The position numbers and the translations under genes are program-made. From the NCBI RefSeq assembly GCF_047495875.1, contig NC_092474.1, forward strand, positions 4,171,001-4,235,000: a DNA stretch of 64,000 nt, written 5' to 3'. The number at the start of each line of letters is the position of its first letter. Position 1 is the first letter of the stretch. Positions 28,901-43,900 of the stretch are shown here, one piece after another. The stretch is from Pithys albifrons albifrons. Taxonomy: Eukaryota > Chordata > Aves > Passeriformes > Thamnophilidae. Below the pieces are notes generated by a model. The model did no database searches, was not told the origin of the DNA, and saw only the letters and a program-made list of their open reading frames with translations.

Positions 28901-31900
28901 AATTATTGCAAAGCATTTATTTTAAACTTATTGCTAAGACACAAATGGAAAATAACTTGGGGGGAAATCCTCAACATGGGAGTTTTTAACATGGAAAATC
29001 TCTCTTGAAAATACACAGCAACAGCTCATAAAAATAATTGTGTAGGCTCTGTCAGAGAAAGAAGAACTGATGTATGAGATTGAAGTTGCCAGTGGCTCCA
29101 TGACAGCAAAATTAATTTAGAAGCTACTTCTGCAGAAGGGTCACCATGTGATGAACTTTGGTTAAAAGTGTTTATGATAAAACAACATAATTCAAAAATT
29201 GCTGAATGAACAGAAAGAACAACAATGTAATTTAATAAACATGAGAGGGGTTGAAATGTTCGGGTTTGATTTATGGTACTGAACAAATCAGTTTGCTGTC
29301 CTTCAGTTCACCTCCTTACTGAGCTCATGGCAAGGATGGGAGACATATTACCCAACATGAGGCAGTTCTGCAGGCACTCTGTGAGACACCAAGGCTTACA
29401 TGGTCAGAAAGCCACTGCTTTTAAAATTAAAATCCAGTTCAGGAATGTTTAAATTCTCTCTATCAACAGTCCTGTTCATTCCTGAGTCTGTTTCATTCAA
29501 CTTAAATAACTTGAGTTGTCAAAAGTGTCTGTAGCAGACATGGTAAATAACATTTTACTGATTATTGGACCAAGAAATAATTTGTAATTTTTAATACACA
29601 AACATTTGGACTGAAAAAGCCATTCTTCTGGTGCAATGGGCCATTAAGACTGTTTGGTTTTAAGACATGCAGCAGTGGTTTCAATTTATGACATAAACTC
29701 ACGCAAAACAAATTATCAAAAAGTGTTAGCAAAATTCAGACTGCATTTTAATTATCCATAAGGCACAAATCTTCATTTTAAATTACGAACTCCCACCTAT
29801 TGATGTTGAGCTCTGGGTATTTAGGAATAAAATTTAGAAGTTGATGCTGGAAGTTCAGTCAGACAGTAGAGAGAAACCAGGTCTTCCTGTTCTCACATAA
29901 AGACTGAAATGGAATTACTGCACTCTCAAAGTAACTGCTTCTTGATCTCTTAACATCTTTTTGTTTCTATCTTAAAGCTTTCAGACTTGTAATTTTATTA
30001 GATAAGGGTTTAAAGCCCCAATAGTTCCATGCAGTCCTGACTGCCATTCTGCTCCCTTGTATGAAAACCTTAACCCAAAAAGAGAAACAGGGAACTGGCC
30101 CCACAGGCATTCAGAGTTTTCCATTCCATCCCTGTGCTATCCAAAGGTACTCCTCTCAAGAATCTCATCAACAGCAGTCTAATTTCACTAGTGAAATTAC
30201 CTAAAACAATATTTATTAATGAAAGCAGCTCCTCACTCACTTGACCTCTATTATTTTGAAAAGATATTCACAACTCTCACAGCAGAGTATCCCCTTCATG
30301 ATTCAATTTTACAAACCCCTACTTGTCTATCAGGCAATTTTATGCACTTTTCTCTGAAACAGCATCTCTTGGACTACAGACTGGATCCTACAAGGCATTT
30401 CTAAAAATTGTCATATAAGGGCTAGTCAAAAAAGATTTGCTTCTGCCATTCGATTTAGTGAAGTGAGAATCTGTGGTAGTTTTATTTCAGTGTCTGCTGT
30501 AGATCCCAGTCATCACCTAATTCATTTTACAGGCAGACTTTGCCCACTCAATCCACTCAAAGCACATAAACTATTCCTTAGAAGGCTGCACTGCCAGCAC
30601 ATACTGCCACTGGTTACAGTGCTGGGAGTTTATTCATTCTCTGCCTACTTCAGATCCAACTCCAGCAGCACTTTGTGCAACTTGTTCACTTTCTGCTCCC
30701 TCCCTGCAAATGGTTACATTCTCCTATGGAGTTGCTCCTGCACCAGTGTTTTCCCACCTGTTGCTTTCTCAAGCCTTGCTCTCACCTCTGCCATGGAGGA
30801 AACCCAACAAGTAGCCATTTGTACAAGTATGAAATCATTTTAGGATGCTCTGTCCTCTCAAGGATGCTGAAAAGGGGAGCATATGAAGAGAAGTGCAGTA
30901 GCTGCCTTTACCAGCCATAGCCATCAGCTGGGGGAAAACTGGGCTTTGAAAGGAGACATTTTTTCTTTATCCTTGAGCTTAAACAGAACCCTCAATATGT
31001 GACTTTTTGCTGTCACTCTGCTTTTCCCAGATAACCTACTTAATCTGTAATAAGATTACTATCACCTTGTGTGATTCTGATGTGGAAACACATCAATATG
31101 GCACAATCACCTGATTTGCTCTTGTGATACATCCCCCATGTCACTGTGTCTGAATGAGGGGCAAACACCCAAATAACAAAAAGATACTTGCTCTGTTTCT
31201 TCCCATATCTGTTAGTGATACAAAAGCCATGATTTCCAATAGCACCTTGTGCCTCCTTATCTCTTCCCTCATGTATCTTTCTGTTTGCTTAACAAAGAAA
31301 CACAAAATAGAAATATTTCTCCATGATCCCTGGTTTAAAAAAAAACAAACAAAAAGACTGCAAGGTACATGTTTTCCAGCCATCTTTCAGAATGACTCTA
31401 CACTAAATGCAAGTGAAACCCTGCCACCAACATCAACATCTCTGTCAGTGTCAAAAACAACTGTTTGAAGTCAGCAGGAGATGCTCCTTTAAGCCTGTGC
31501 TGTCAGTATTTGGCTGTGGCTGTGGGTTTCTTACATTGGTTTTAGCTACAAAAACCAGCTGCACATTGGTGAAAAAGTTCTTCCTAATACCCAACCTAAA
31601 CCTCCCCTGCCACAACGTGAGGCCATTTCCTCTTGTCCTATTGCTTGTCCCTTGGGAGAAGAGAATTAGGACATTTTCTGATAGTTTACACTTTGGCCAT
31701 TGTAACAATCTGCACTCAGATGCCAGGACAGCAAAACATGAGCACAGACAGCTAACATAAAAACCTAAATAATTTCTGAAGCATTAGGAAGAACAATGTT
31801 TTTCTAAGAAAGGCAAGAATAAGTACAAGTGTTATCTAAACAGATTTTGAAAGAGTAGATTCATTTAACTCCGTCCCTCTAGGTACTACCAGGAAAAAAA

Positions 31901-34900
31901 TGTAGTAGTCACAGATGTACAATAAAAATAAATGTATTACTGCAAATCTTTAATCTTCCTGAAAGCTGCAGGCCTCTAAGTGAATGAGTAATACCAAGCA
32001 TTAGCTTGCTGAGAGGTAAAGAAGCAGATTTACAAATTAATTTTCCAAGCTCTGATTTCAAGCTCACTGGTGTGGTCTGTGGACCTTCAGAGAACACCAC
32101 CAAGTCTGTATTATTTGGGCTTAGTCATCCATTTTTGGTTTTGTTCAGAAACAAAATCAAAGCCATGATGAGATAGGTAATTTACCACCACTATCTCATT
32201 TTCCTTCCTGTTCTTTTTGAACCACAGCAGGTCTTTTACTCCTCTTGAAAATATTTCATTTATCCATCTCCTGAGCACCTGAAAGTATTGACTGATCCCC
32301 TAGAAAAGTAAATCCATAGGTTTATTGCTGAGATTTCAGCCTCTAAGATGATAATTTTATTTTCTTGAGTTTGAGACATGGATAAATTTGTCCAACTCTG
32401 GCATGAATCTTTGATACTCTAAATCTTTCAATTCATAGTTATTTCTGAGGTTCATCTCCCTGCAGCAGAAATACCATGCATTACCTTTTCTAGTCTCTTG
32501 GCACCAAGAGTTTGATTTTGTATCTTTTTCATGAGTCAGATATTAAAACCAAGCTGGTCAGAGCAGCCAAGTTTTGCAGCTTGTTTGACATGCATTGCAG
32601 TACAGCTTTAACCTGCTCTCTTGCTTTGTATTGACTCTGAAGTTTAATTGAAGTCACTGATGACACAGAAGTTTGACAATTATTAGCCTAATTAGTCCTG
32701 ATTTTAGCAACATGCTTTACCACCTACAGATCTCAAACATTTATTACTGTGTCATGGAGCTGAGCTTTTATTTTACAAAGCAATTTGTTTCTTAGGAATT
32801 AAGGGGAAGTGGAGGCAATAACTTTATCTGAAGCATTTACACTGTTATTCCCATTCAATAATGAATAATTGCTAGAGAGTTGCTGATATGTTTGTGAAGA
32901 CAAGAGAAATTAAATGAACCTGCAAACTTCCAGGGGCAGGCTTCTAATCCAGAAAAATGAGAGAGCAAAACTCACAAATCAATCCTTTTTTCCCTGTTTC
33001 TCATTATTTCTGACAGATCAGAAAACAACAAAGCTCCATGGTTTCAGATCACTTAGGGAACACAGTTTATGGCTGCTATCCTATAATTTTCACTATGGTC
33101 AGCTTCATATCTGCACAAATTTTTTACTATTTAGTTTTTCTTAGGTGGGTCTTTCTTTCCAGCATAGCTTAAGGAAAATATAATGCCTCTGTAAAACTCT
33201 GTAAACTTTTCAAACTCTGAAAATAGCTTTGCTATGAAGCAGAAATTACATGAGAGTAGAAAAATCAAACCAGAAAAGTATAATAAGTATGTTGTTTGAT
33301 ACTGCCATAAGCATGTGATCCTATGTCACCTTCCATGAAACCAGTTTTAAGTCCTATCTGTTGGGTAAATGAGCCTTCTCAGTTCATTAGTGTAGACTTT
33401 GTTAGTTATCTACATCTAATCACATGATGCTGAAATGTTTATTGGGGTTGGCATCTCACAAGCTTCAGCCACACTGCACTGGAATCAAAAGGAGCTTTTC
33501 ATCACAGGATGATGACATCAAGCCTGTCTCTAATCTTAAGCAGAGATGCTCCATCCTTGAGCTGAGCTGTTAGAGAAGATCAGGCTCAGGTTTCACATTT
33601 GCTCAGACTCTCTTGTCATTTTCTGTCAATCAATTTACAGCAAAAGCCTGAAATTTCCTTGGCTCTCTCAAGTCTATAAATAGGCTTCTAAAATTGCTAA
33701 CCAAACTGATTATGCTGCTCAGAGATTCCTGTATTGTAAGCTCAGAGAGAAACATTTTGATCATCTGGTCTGATCTCCAGACTGACACAGACAGTAATAC
33801 TCAAATAGCCTGAGGTACTAAATATACTGAAAATGTTGTCTTCTTGAAGTCTGTGTGGAAACCTGCACTTGGTTCAGCTTTTTGGTTTGGCTACTGCTGC
33901 TTGCAGTCTCTCATAGACATAAGACAAGCTGTGAAGCTACTAACCAGAGTGTAAATTAACTTTAAAAGCCCTTCTCTTTTGTAGATGTAGCCAATAAATG
34001 TCCAGTAGCCAGCCACTGAAAATATGCAGCTAACAGAGCAACTAACACTACACCAGCATCACTTCTGCAATTCTCAAGTCTGCTGCTGAGACTGCAAAAA
34101 AACCCACCCCAATCCTATGATTTTTGTATGGAGATTGTACTGCACCCATAAGAACAACAACAAAAACCTTCCAGAGCACTGTTTCCATTTGCATTAGGCA
34201 ATTGCTCTTTGTGCTGGCACCCAAACTATCAAATGGAATGTACAAAAAGCTGGGATTCCTTAGATTTTACTTTAGTTCTATTTACAGCTGGGGAATGGAA
34301 GTCTCCCACTGTAAAATGCATTCTGGTACTCACTTAAATCTACAATTAAATTCTTTCTTGAAGCCATTACAGTGATTTAAAGAGACTGTTTATGTATTGG
34401 TGTTATATTTAACATGAGTGAATATTTCCTATGACTGAAAAAAAAATCAGTACAAATAATATTCATAAGAAATCTGTCCTATGAAAAAAAAGTCTTTGAG
34501 TATTCTGAAGAGGCTGTTTAATTTTAAAGAGCAACTTGACAATGTAAGGCCTGAACACCAAGGAGGTTTAAAAGTGATGCCTCAAATGTATTACAACTTG
34601 CACTGTAGGGCATGTGCTGTTCCTTTACATTCAGTCCTGGGAATCCTGAATTTGACAGATATTCAAGGATACTGCTAAAGATACAGGCAAGAGTTATCTG
34701 GAGAAATATCTCCCCCCAAAAATCATTAAGTGCCTTAGATATGGAGTAGAACTTCATGAAAAAAGTCCTAAAAAAAGATCATAAATGCCATGAGCTGAAC
34801 GAGATTGGACAGCTCTATCTGCATAAAAGCACTTCACTGAGCAAGCCCACACTATCAAAATCACATTCTTCTGAGCAAAAACTGCCTTCTATTTTTGATA

Positions 34901-37900
34901 CTTTTCTACTGATCGCTCCAAGTTTAGTAGAATTTTAAACACTTTGAAACTGCAAATGCCCAGAAAAGCAATTCAGTGGGATCTCCTAATTAGTCCACAG
35001 GAAGTTCAAAGGTACAGCCAAAAAAAATCTGCCTCCATGAGCAATATTGAAAGAAGTGGAAAGTGTAGGATGCCATCAGAGATGGACAGAGAGACAAGGC
35101 TGAGAAGATAAATGAGATGAAACAGTCATAAAACCAATACTGAATAATCTGATGCCAGTTTTCAAGTTATTATTTAACAGGCACAGATGTTAGAGTCACA
35201 TTTTAGTTTGCTTTTCATGTACACTATGAATTATTTTACACTTTTGCATTAGTACACATTAGGCAAAAAACTGTCTCAAAGATATTAGAAATTCACTTTA
35301 GGGGGAGCCTCCCCCTCCTCAATCTGTTGACTGCTCATTTAATCATCAAATGGTTGGACAAGAGATCAAATCAACACTAAGGCTGAGCTAGAAAGTGACA
35401 AATCATTTCACTTCAGAAAATTATTAATCTTAGTGGCACTGTGCTTGTGTGCTGTGATTTACTGAGAACAAAATAACCTCCCAATGCTCAATTTAAAATT
35501 GACACTGGCTTTGACTAATGGCACACAGTTACTGGTGTGATAATGCCATTGACTGGTGGGGATTCATTTGTAACAGAGGGAACAGCTGTACTATCACAGA
35601 TCACACTGATGAATGTAACATTGAAACATTTTTACCACAGCAAAATGCCTATAAATTATTCTTTAGGGGAAAGGCAGCTCAAGCAATTAGAGCATTGCCC
35701 AGATCAGGTGATTTAAATTAGGACACCTGCCTCACATGCCATTACTTTGGTGAAAACAGAGACAGCCTGTAGACCAAGATCAATCTGTAAAACACACATT
35801 TCCCTCCTTCAGCAGTTCTTCCCCTCCCTCAGCTGCTCTTCTGCAAGAGGCAACCACAGTTTGTGTCCCACAGACACAGCACAACATGCTCAGGTATTGA
35901 TGCTTTCTCCAACTTAACCTTTAAGGGACATTGACCCATTTTTGGTGCAGTTCAGTCCTGGCCACACCAGAAATTTGAAGGCAGTCTGGGCAGTTTACTG
36001 GCCAGATTATTCTGATTGGTATTCCCCCATTTTTCATATAATTAAGTCTATTTTATAATCACTTGAACTTTACATTCTAAGTTTGTTTCATCCCTGACAT
36101 CTACTGAGAATAAATGTAGTGGACACAGGAAAGAAGTGAGTTTTACCTGCATGTTCTAGAAATCTGTACCAGTCAAATGTTTCACTGGGTGTAGTCTTAA
36201 TTCCTGTGTTGAAAAAAAAAGAGAGTCATGCATTTGATGTCCCCTGGATGGCTGAAATACAACTCCTGAACTCTTCTTCAAGCCTGAGAAATCAGTATTT
36301 CTGTCACCAGCTGTCCCCATCTCGAGCTTTTCTCATCCCAACACTGTCAGGTTCTCTGCAATTCTTCCACAGAAAATACTGAAATGCAGCTGAAAATGTT
36401 GCACTGTCACACAGTGCATGAACTTCTTTAGCAACCCAACCATGTTGAATTTGGCCTTTTTAAATCTACATATGAGAACATCATCAGAGAGAGCACATTA
36501 TTCCAAAATAGATACAGGGCAGCTGAGACCCAGAGTCCTTAACATAAAAGAAACTAAATTAAATTTATGTACAATTAAATATTAATATAAACCGAGTATC
36601 AATGTATTTGTTTTGAATTGGAAAAGATTCATTATTTTAATAATGAAACTATTTTATTAACTTATTTAATCTCCTAGTTAATTAATCCCTCACAAGAAGC
36701 TTAAATGTAGACTAAATATGGGCCAAGTAGACTTCACAGTGAGTTATTTCAACATTACAGTTATGAAAATTATTTTCTTTGAAAGTAAACTATGTAAAAT
36801 GGAATGAATTTTGGAAACCACAGGCAGTTATTTTTGGATAAATAAAATTAAAATCTATAGCTTAAGTAATCACACCTAAAATACTGAGTTGAGTGTTCCC
36901 TAGACCAATCACTGAATTAATATACTTTGGATTAGATACTTTTGGGATGTCATGATGTTGGGAACTCAAAGCATTTAAAGGAATTTGGAGTTTCAGAGAA
37001 TAATTACCCAGCATAAAAACTCCTGCAGACTTTGGAGAAAGCTTGGTGTTACCTTAGGTGTCACCTAACCTGTCAGGTTCCTGCTGTAAGGCATCTGGGA
37101 AAACTTATTTAAAAGCACCAAATTAGCTGAAAATTTAGGCTGAGACTGAAATACGGCCTCAAATTTGTCAAGGGCAAAAAGCTCAGCTCAGTGGAGTTCA
37201 AACCCCACAACCATTTTACCAAAATATTTCTGGGGCAAAGAAGGCAGATACATCATCATACAAGTATAAGCACAATTCAAATAAACTGAATGCCTTGATC
37301 AGTATTTTCAGATCTCTCACCTTGGGTTTGGACATATATTTTCTTCCTTGCACCTGGCTTGAAAGAGAAAAATAAAAGTAAGTTTGATAGTTAAACATAA
37401 AACATCTGTTCAAACTTCAAAAAACTCCAGCTACTGTAACAAAATACATTTCAGTGTGATTTTCTTTTGACTATTAAAACTCAAACCAGGCTGTTAGAAA
37501 GATATATTTAAGTAACACCAAAAGCCAAGTCAGCAATGTAAATAAGTTACTATGAACATTAATGGTGCAATGAAACAATTTTGCAATTAATCCAAGCACC
37601 AAGTTAGTACAAATATATTTTTTAGTTTATTCCTGTATCCCTTCTTATGATCATTACTCTGCTTATTGTGTGGAAAATTGAAATATTACCTAGATTAAAA
37701 TGATTTTCAACTATTCAGTTGAATCAGCCTTACTTCCCCCAAAAATGTTATTCTTGAAAGACTGGTTTCGAAAACACAGTTTACATTTACCCATAATAAC
37801 ATTTTTAAACATATCAGTTTCAGAAACTGCAATCAAATAGAAGGAGACTTGCCTATACAGCCAAACTGGCAACTAATAGTTATTGCAGAACATTCCCAAA

Positions 37901-40900
37901 TAAAAACTGCAAAATAAATTACTTTAAAGTAGAGGAGGTAATTACTACACTTTCAAAGTCACTCTGAAGTGTTACTCTGCTATTTATTTGATTTAGGTGA
38001 TTAAGGAAGCAATTTTCTATTTCAGTATCTTTCTAGAACTCCGAGTGTGAATTTGTAGAATACATTTTTTTTAATGAAAACAGAATTAGTTCAGAATCAA
38101 ACTCCTAAGCAACCAATTCCTGAGTCAGTCAGCTCAGAAAACAGGAAGCCATGGAAGCGATTCTTTTTTAACTTGCAAACATTTTGGTTTTCCCCTGTCA
38201 CTCCTGTGGGACTCCCCTCCAGTCCCTGCCCAATCATAACATACCAGGTACTAAAAATGAGCTAGAAAAAGAAGTTGAAATAGAAGAGGTCATTAAAAAA
38301 GTGAATAATGATCAACAAGTGGCCCACAGAGGGGAAGGAGGTGGTTTCTGAGAATCAGAGTGAACTATGTCACAAAAAGTACATGAAAAAGACACCAAAA
38401 ATACACATATAAGTGAAGTGGATAAAAAAACACTTTATTCTACAGTGGAAGATCAAGGATGTTCTGTGGACTTCATCTGTGAGAACCTATATGACCTTTT
38501 GTGTTCAAAGGATTTAAAAATAATAAAAATAGTTTAATACATTATTGTATTACTTAACACTGGATCTTCTCTTACCTATGAATAGGTAACATTTTAAATT
38601 CTACTGGACCTACCAATCATAAAAAGAATCCCCCTGCAAACAATGGACACAGCACTGCAAGCTGGAGGCCAACTGCAGAATTTAAGTTTTCAGTACAAGT
38701 GGGAGAGCTGAAATTTAGCCCTTGGACATGGCAAAACAGAAGGTGGGAAGAGCAGATGGGGAGAGGGGCAGGTGGATCCAGCCTTGCCCCCACTGCTGAC
38801 ACACTGCACAGCTCTGCTGGGGGAAAACAGGCCTTTAGTTCCCTAAAACCTCCAAGTTTCCAAAGTAAGTTTAAGTTAAGCATCTTGTTTCATGCTCTGC
38901 TGGATCTCGAATGGCTTTTGGTGAGTAAATATAACCCTGCCAGGGCTTGGATCATCAAGAAGAAAATAGCAGGAATACTGTGTAACAGGGCGTGGAGATG
39001 TATTCACACTTTATAGATCCATTTTCTCTTATGTTCTTTATTTTAAATGGTCCTGAGGAGGATGGAAAATGAAATTGAATGCTAATAAAACTGGCTTAGG
39101 TAATTCTCATGCACCAGTTTTATGCTACTGAAATAAAACACTGACCATAAGCACAAGATCTTTTACAGTATTTCAAACTCACTTGGAGTAGAGATTATTA
39201 CAAATGCTGTATTATGGACTTCATAACTAAAGGTAATTTATCCAATGTAACACAAAAAAATTTGTTGGAAGATACAGCCCTTGAGCACAGTGCAATTGCT
39301 ACGTGTTTGTAATTAAATTTTTTAATTGACTGTCTTAACTACTAAGGCACTCATTAGAGGAATAATGCAGTTCACATTAGTGTGAGTTAATATGTAAAAA
39401 GCATTAATATTCCATGACCTAGGTATGGAAAAATGTATTCATATTCTTCACTGCTTCAAAGGAAATATGTGGCCTTTGCTCTCCCCTTTTCCATGAAGAT
39501 GCAGCTAGAACAGGAACTCGAACCCCAGCATTTCAGACACATTTCAGCAGGTGGCATTTCAGTTTAGGACTTGACAGACCTGCCTCCAATTCCCTGCCTG
39601 CCCCAGACCTCCAAAACACTGAAGGAGTCTCAGAAACACAAAGGTGTTTAGGTAAAACCAAAGTCTGGTGCTGATTTTGAAACAATTTTGTTTCTCCTCC
39701 TTACACCCTGTTCCTTTTTCCTTTTCTCACTTAAGATCTATGACAAGCTGTGCCCTTTCAAGTGTACCCATCATGAAGTTCATCATAGTAACTATTAAAA
39801 TCAAGTCATATTTGTAATATAAAATACCAAATCCTACATCTGCTCATGTATCCTTTTAATGCAAACAGATTTTAACAATCAATTAATGCTGAAACACAGT
39901 ATTGTATATTCAACTGTTGTGTTGTGCAAGCTCCACTCTGACCATTTTTCAGGCAAGGGTGCATTAATGGTTATAATATAATGCAAACTAGAACTGCAGA
40001 GATACCAAGCACTTAGTTTCTGCTTCAGTTGATGCTTCCCAAGATGAGGTGAGTGGAGGTAACTATTCCCTGCAGCTCCAAGAGGCTCATCCTGCCTTGT
40101 TCTTTTTATCCCCCCAAATGGTTCCTGCTTACCCCTCACTGGATCTGGTGCTCCTTACAGTTCTCAGTGACTCAGCACAAGTCCTTGGCCAGGGAGTTGA
40201 AAGCTAACCCTGTCCAGATGATTAGCTGGGCTAACAAGCCACATCAGCAAGCCCTGCTGCCTGCTGTGGGGTTTTTCCCAGGTCACCAGTGCAGCCTGAC
40301 ACTGTCCAAAACCATTCCCTGTGCTCAAGTGACTGGCAGCTCTTTATGGTCCTCAGCAATGTGGACTGAGTAGTGTCCACGTCACGGATTCGTCTCAGTT
40401 TTCTCCACTGGCAGGTTGCCATCAACTCAACCACGTAAGGGTGGAAGTGTTGACCCAGCCTATTTTCAAACAGGAGCATCAGCAACTAAAAATAATCACC
40501 CTGAAAATCTGAAGAGGACTGGCAGTGCAGCAGATATAATGGTACCTACTAAAGGAAGACAAAGAGAATGAACCACTATTACTCCCAGTTCTGTTGTGGC
40601 CAAATGATCTTCTTCAAATACTGCCAAATTTCTTTAACCATTATACTGCTGGGTGAAAATCATCTTATTCACTATTTTTCCACCTGTCATTCAGCACATG
40701 TGTTTTATTTTGTGTTCAGGAGGGATGAATTTTAGGAAAGTTAAGTGCTATTTATGTGCTATGTCTCCAAGGCCTGGTCAGCTGCATCTCACATATTGTT
40801 GGGCTTAGAATTCCTTCAAATTCACCTCTGCAGTTCACCCACCTTAAGAAGCTCATTCTATTTCCAGTGTTGACAAAACAAGTATTTTCAAATTATTCTT

Positions 40901-43900
40901 AAAAATTCTTTATTATAACTAACGCTATCTAGAGGAATTTTGGCAACATAAAGTTTATTAAAGGATGCAAGAAGAAACAACATGGCATCAGGAGAGACTT
41001 GATAACAACAGCAATGATTAGTTTTAAATGTTACAGAGAAGCATTTCCTAAAATGCTCTATTCTCTTTTCAAATAATAAACAGCTTTTAAATGCCAGATT
41101 TATTTGACCTGTTGAAAGACATAAACATTAAATGCTTACTCTGAAAGGAAAAACAGGAATAGCAAATAGAAAGATTATTGCACTTCTTTAGCATTATTTA
41201 GGAAACATTTTAGGAGAATGCACAGCTGCTAATACTATAAGCACTACCATCATGTAAACATACCCACTCTGCTGCTGCCAGTTCCTTCATTTTCACTGTG
41301 AAAGCCACTGCAAACCTGGTTAAAGGGACAAAAATAGCTGGGATCATCTGCTTAAAGTGTTTAAACATAAAAACACAAAAGTACCTCAGAAAAAAATCTC
41401 TGTAAGAACTAAGATCAGAGGCTTATAAAAATGATCATAGATGGAGAGACAGAAGGCAGGCTTTGAAATTGTTCTAGCACAAAATAGTGGTTAAACAAAT
41501 GGCTCTTCGGGCTTTACAACTCCGAGCTCTTGGGAAGGTGAAGGGAATAATAAAGGGAACATCCCCCAGTTTATTCAGATTAATATACAGAATATAGAGT
41601 TGCAGTAGGACATTGGCATTTCCTGTTCCCACATCCCTGCAGGTGCAGGGACCTTAACTCCAGTTTGCTTCATGCTGTTGTTGGACAATACCCAGGGCCA
41701 CTGTTTGCAACTCACTGAAACTGAGCCAAAGGAGCAGACAGACTTTGTTAAACCTTTCCCGTGTTCTGTCCTTAATTCTAAGTAGTCAAAGCTGTCAATG
41801 AGTAACAAACTCCTGTGTCTTTGAGAAATATATATAGCTGGCTATCATTGTACATAGCAGAGACCATTTAAAAGCACCATTGATAGGAAGAGTTTTCATT
41901 TTTAGGTGTCTCACTGTAGCCAACAGAAGTCTGATTTTTAAACACACCAGATAATCAAGATATTCTTACTGGGACTTTGGTGTAATACCAAGAAGTCAAA
42001 GGAGGTATTTTTATGGAGTCAGGGTTAATAAATAATCCCTGTTCAAAAGAGATCTCAAGAATATGCTGGGCTTTAATGTAGCTTTTAAGTTGTAATGAAA
42101 CATAAACACATGCTTTGAATGTTCTTAATGGAACTTTAGTGTTAACTGGACCCACAAATGGGCCATTTCTGGAGACTATTCTTCCTCTGGGACAGAGTTT
42201 TTGAATGCCTCCTTCATATGAGAAACTGTCTCTGCTTAGCAAAATTCATTTTTTTAAATACTTTTATAGATATTGAATATAAAACAAGTCATCACATATT
42301 GCACTTATGATTCAGTGTTTCTTTTTCATGTGATTTATGAAATGTTTCTGTCCTGAGCCAACCCCTCAATGGTTAGAGATAAAGCAAAACACAAAGTGAC
42401 AACCAGAATAGTGTTGTTCCATTGGAGATGTTACATTTGAGGACATTATATCACAGTCATTCATTAAAAGTCACATAAATGCTGAACTATAACTCCTACT
42501 TCAGTTTGTCTAAACAAACCTTATTCCCATACATTTGTTTTGCAGTGTCTGCTTTATGGTATTACAATAAATTTCACATATACAACTTGACAGCTTTAAG
42601 GTTATTAAAGCCTTTGCAAATGCTTGTTTTGTCAAGTTGCACATGCTCTCTTCCCAGATTTTGCAATTATACTTTCAATTCATCACATTAACAAGCATAA
42701 AAAGATGTTGCTCCCAAGTCTACAAAATACTGTTCAATAGGAAAAAAATACCCTAGAGGAGTACAACCACCATTTAGAGGAATTTGATTAAAATGAAACA
42801 CTCATAAAGCTAGACAGTCTTCAATACTTTGTTTTATGGAATGTGGTGGTATATTGTACTGGACAAGTAATCTACAATTCATGATACTTTCTGCTTAGAA
42901 CCCTGCAATCAATAAAGAAAAAAAAATCAATGTAGCTTTTAATAACTATGCAATGAATAATACTAGTGATGATACTGGAGAAGGGGCACATTCAGAATAA
43001 CTTCTAGAAAAACAAATTACTTTTCCTACAGCAGAAAAAATATTGTAAACTGCACACAGATGCAGTAATGTATTTTGAAATATCATAGGAAATTCAAGCT
43101 ATTAGTATCCTCCAGGTTCCTAACTTAATTATCATTAAAAAACATTCAGTAAAGCACAGTTTTTTCATAAGGAGTGTTAACTGTATTTGTGACAGACAAT
43201 ATTTGAAACAGAGATCTGGATCAAATGCACACATTCAGAAATTCTGGGTTTATGCATTTTTCTTTTTGTGCAGTGCTGAAATTCAGCAGACACATTAGAT
43301 ATCCTTCTCTTTTCCTTCAGACCTATTTAAAGAATAACTTCTGATTATTTGACAACAAAAGTAAACAAGTATATAAATTCTGGCTTGAATGGGACCTTAA
43401 GTTGCTTTCAACTACAAGTCACACTAAGAAGTAAGAACATGCCCTAATGATTTTTCAATGAGTGTGATTAAGTGCTGTCTTTAAAATCTGTTTACTTACT
43501 ACATTTTACAGGGCACTCTAGACAGAACAGCACATCAATGCCAGCATGTGAGCTAATAATAGCTGGAACACAGAGTGGGATTAGCAAAGATAAAACCAGG
43601 AGAGAGCAGCAAGCTGCAGATTCTGTGAGAACCCCAATCCATTCTGCATCTGAAGTGCTGCAGGTCTCTGTCCTGGCTGGAGTGCTGTGGTCAATGAATG
43701 AAGAGCATCCAGGGTATTTAAGCTCTCCTTGGGTGAGGATGCAAGCAGTACCACTGGGTAGGAGAAGGTATCCAGATGCTTCAATTCTATCTCACCTTGT
43801 GCAACAAAACTGCCACCAGTTTTTAGAGAGTTCCTCTGATTTCTGATCACTTCCTGAACTACATTTTATGACTACAGTGACATGCTACTAGAACTTTTCT

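Noticed and set aside
40231..40485. 84-codon minus-strand open frame in GLT1D1 intron 4
   Set aside because: GC-richer than its surroundings but resembles no GLT1D1 segment or known domain, and the GLT1D1 frame is already complete without it.
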